Source: an uncultured Saprospiraceae bacterium (GTDB lineage: Bacteria > Bacteroidota > Bacteroidia > Chitinophagales > Saprospiraceae). Taken from it: a stretch of 51,064 nucleotides of DNA. The notes beneath the pieces were generated by a model that worked only from the letters and a program-made list of their open reading frames with translations, had not been told where the DNA came from and made no database searches. Made by a program: the position numbers and the translations under genes. The DNA lies in the NCBI GenBank assembly GCA_938016265.1, contig CALLWB010000095.1:1-51064 (forward strand), in the 5' to 3' direction. Below are positions 51,006-51,064 of this stretch, piece by piece. How positions within the stretch are numbered: position 1 is the stretch's first letter; each line of letters begins with the position of its first letter.

Positions 51006-51064
51006 TTTTGTTGGATGGCGTTTATTTCTTCATTTTCCCTCTTCTAATGGATTCTTTACTATTA

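Noticed and set aside
1-51064. CRISPR array
   Set aside because: No regularly spaced identical repeats were seen and no cas-like gene is present.
1-51064. Integron integrase, transposase or phage genes
   Set aside because: None of the proteins shows tyrosine-recombinase, DDE-transposase or phage structural motifs, so the cassette idea lacks its key enzyme inside the window.
1-51064. tRNA or rRNA genes
   Set aside because: No cloverleaf with TTCGANTC-type T-arm or rRNA core sequence was noticed by eye; a dedicated scan was not possible.

Overview
The window looks like chromosomal DNA of a Bacteroidota bacterium, most likely a marine, alginate-degrading member of the Saprospirales/Lewinella-like group. 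The evidence is type IX secretion (T9SS) C-terminal sorting domains on several secreted proteins (YPNPT-type motifs), lipoproteins, a PF14905-type TonB-dependent outer-membrane receptor, a LytS/LytTR two-component pair, start sites preceded by A/T-rich sequence instead of Shine-Dalgarno motifs, and three alginate-lyase-type domains in two proteins. No tRNA, rRNA, CRISPR array, transposase or integrase was recognised.

Region 1 (1-18.7 kb) is accessory in character. It starts with a family-5/38-like alginate lyase and continues with about twenty small, functionally unrelated genes, nearly all on the minus strand: sulfurtransferase, glutaminase, two VOC proteins, a GNAT fusion, phosphoesterase, AraC regulators, lactonase-like metallo-beta-lactamase, ChaN-like lipoprotein, DUF1801, DUF2200, esterase and several orphans. 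A plus-strand lipoprotein/secreted-protein pair (11.4-12.7 kb) interrupts it. Many junctions carry an imperfect inverted repeat with unequal, bulged arms, usually 1-35 nt after the preceding stop codon. Several junctions also hold debris of broken genes, including the tail of a RidA-family gene.

Region 2 (18.7-42 kb) is a more conventional Bacteroidota surface/secretion region with large genes: a four-CHRD T9SS protein, LytTR regulator and histidine kinase, TonB-dependent receptor, T9SS metallopeptidase, a glucose/sorbosone-dehydrogenase-like multidomain protein, a helical-repeat protein, a secreted alpha/beta hydrolase with a lipoprotein, a T9SS protein, a tandem PL7 alginate lyase lipoprotein and an FN3 multidomain protein. 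Two of the large proteins share a C-terminal module of about 210 residues that ends in a dockerin-like calcium loop and replaces the usual T9SS tail.

Region 3 (42-51 kb) returns to small, AT-rich, all-minus genes like region 1: phosphoesterase, membrane protein, GDPD with an altered first motif, esterase, epimerase, AraC, serine beta-lactamase-like hydrolase and a T9SS protein. It again has bulged palindromes, gene fragments, and a 15-base sequence shared by two gene starts 7.7 kb apart. The most interesting hypothesis is that regions 1 and 3 are parts of a cassette-type gene array analogous to an integron. A simpler reading is ordinary genes with terminator hairpins, and the hairpin after the helical-repeat gene in region 2 is evidence for that reading.
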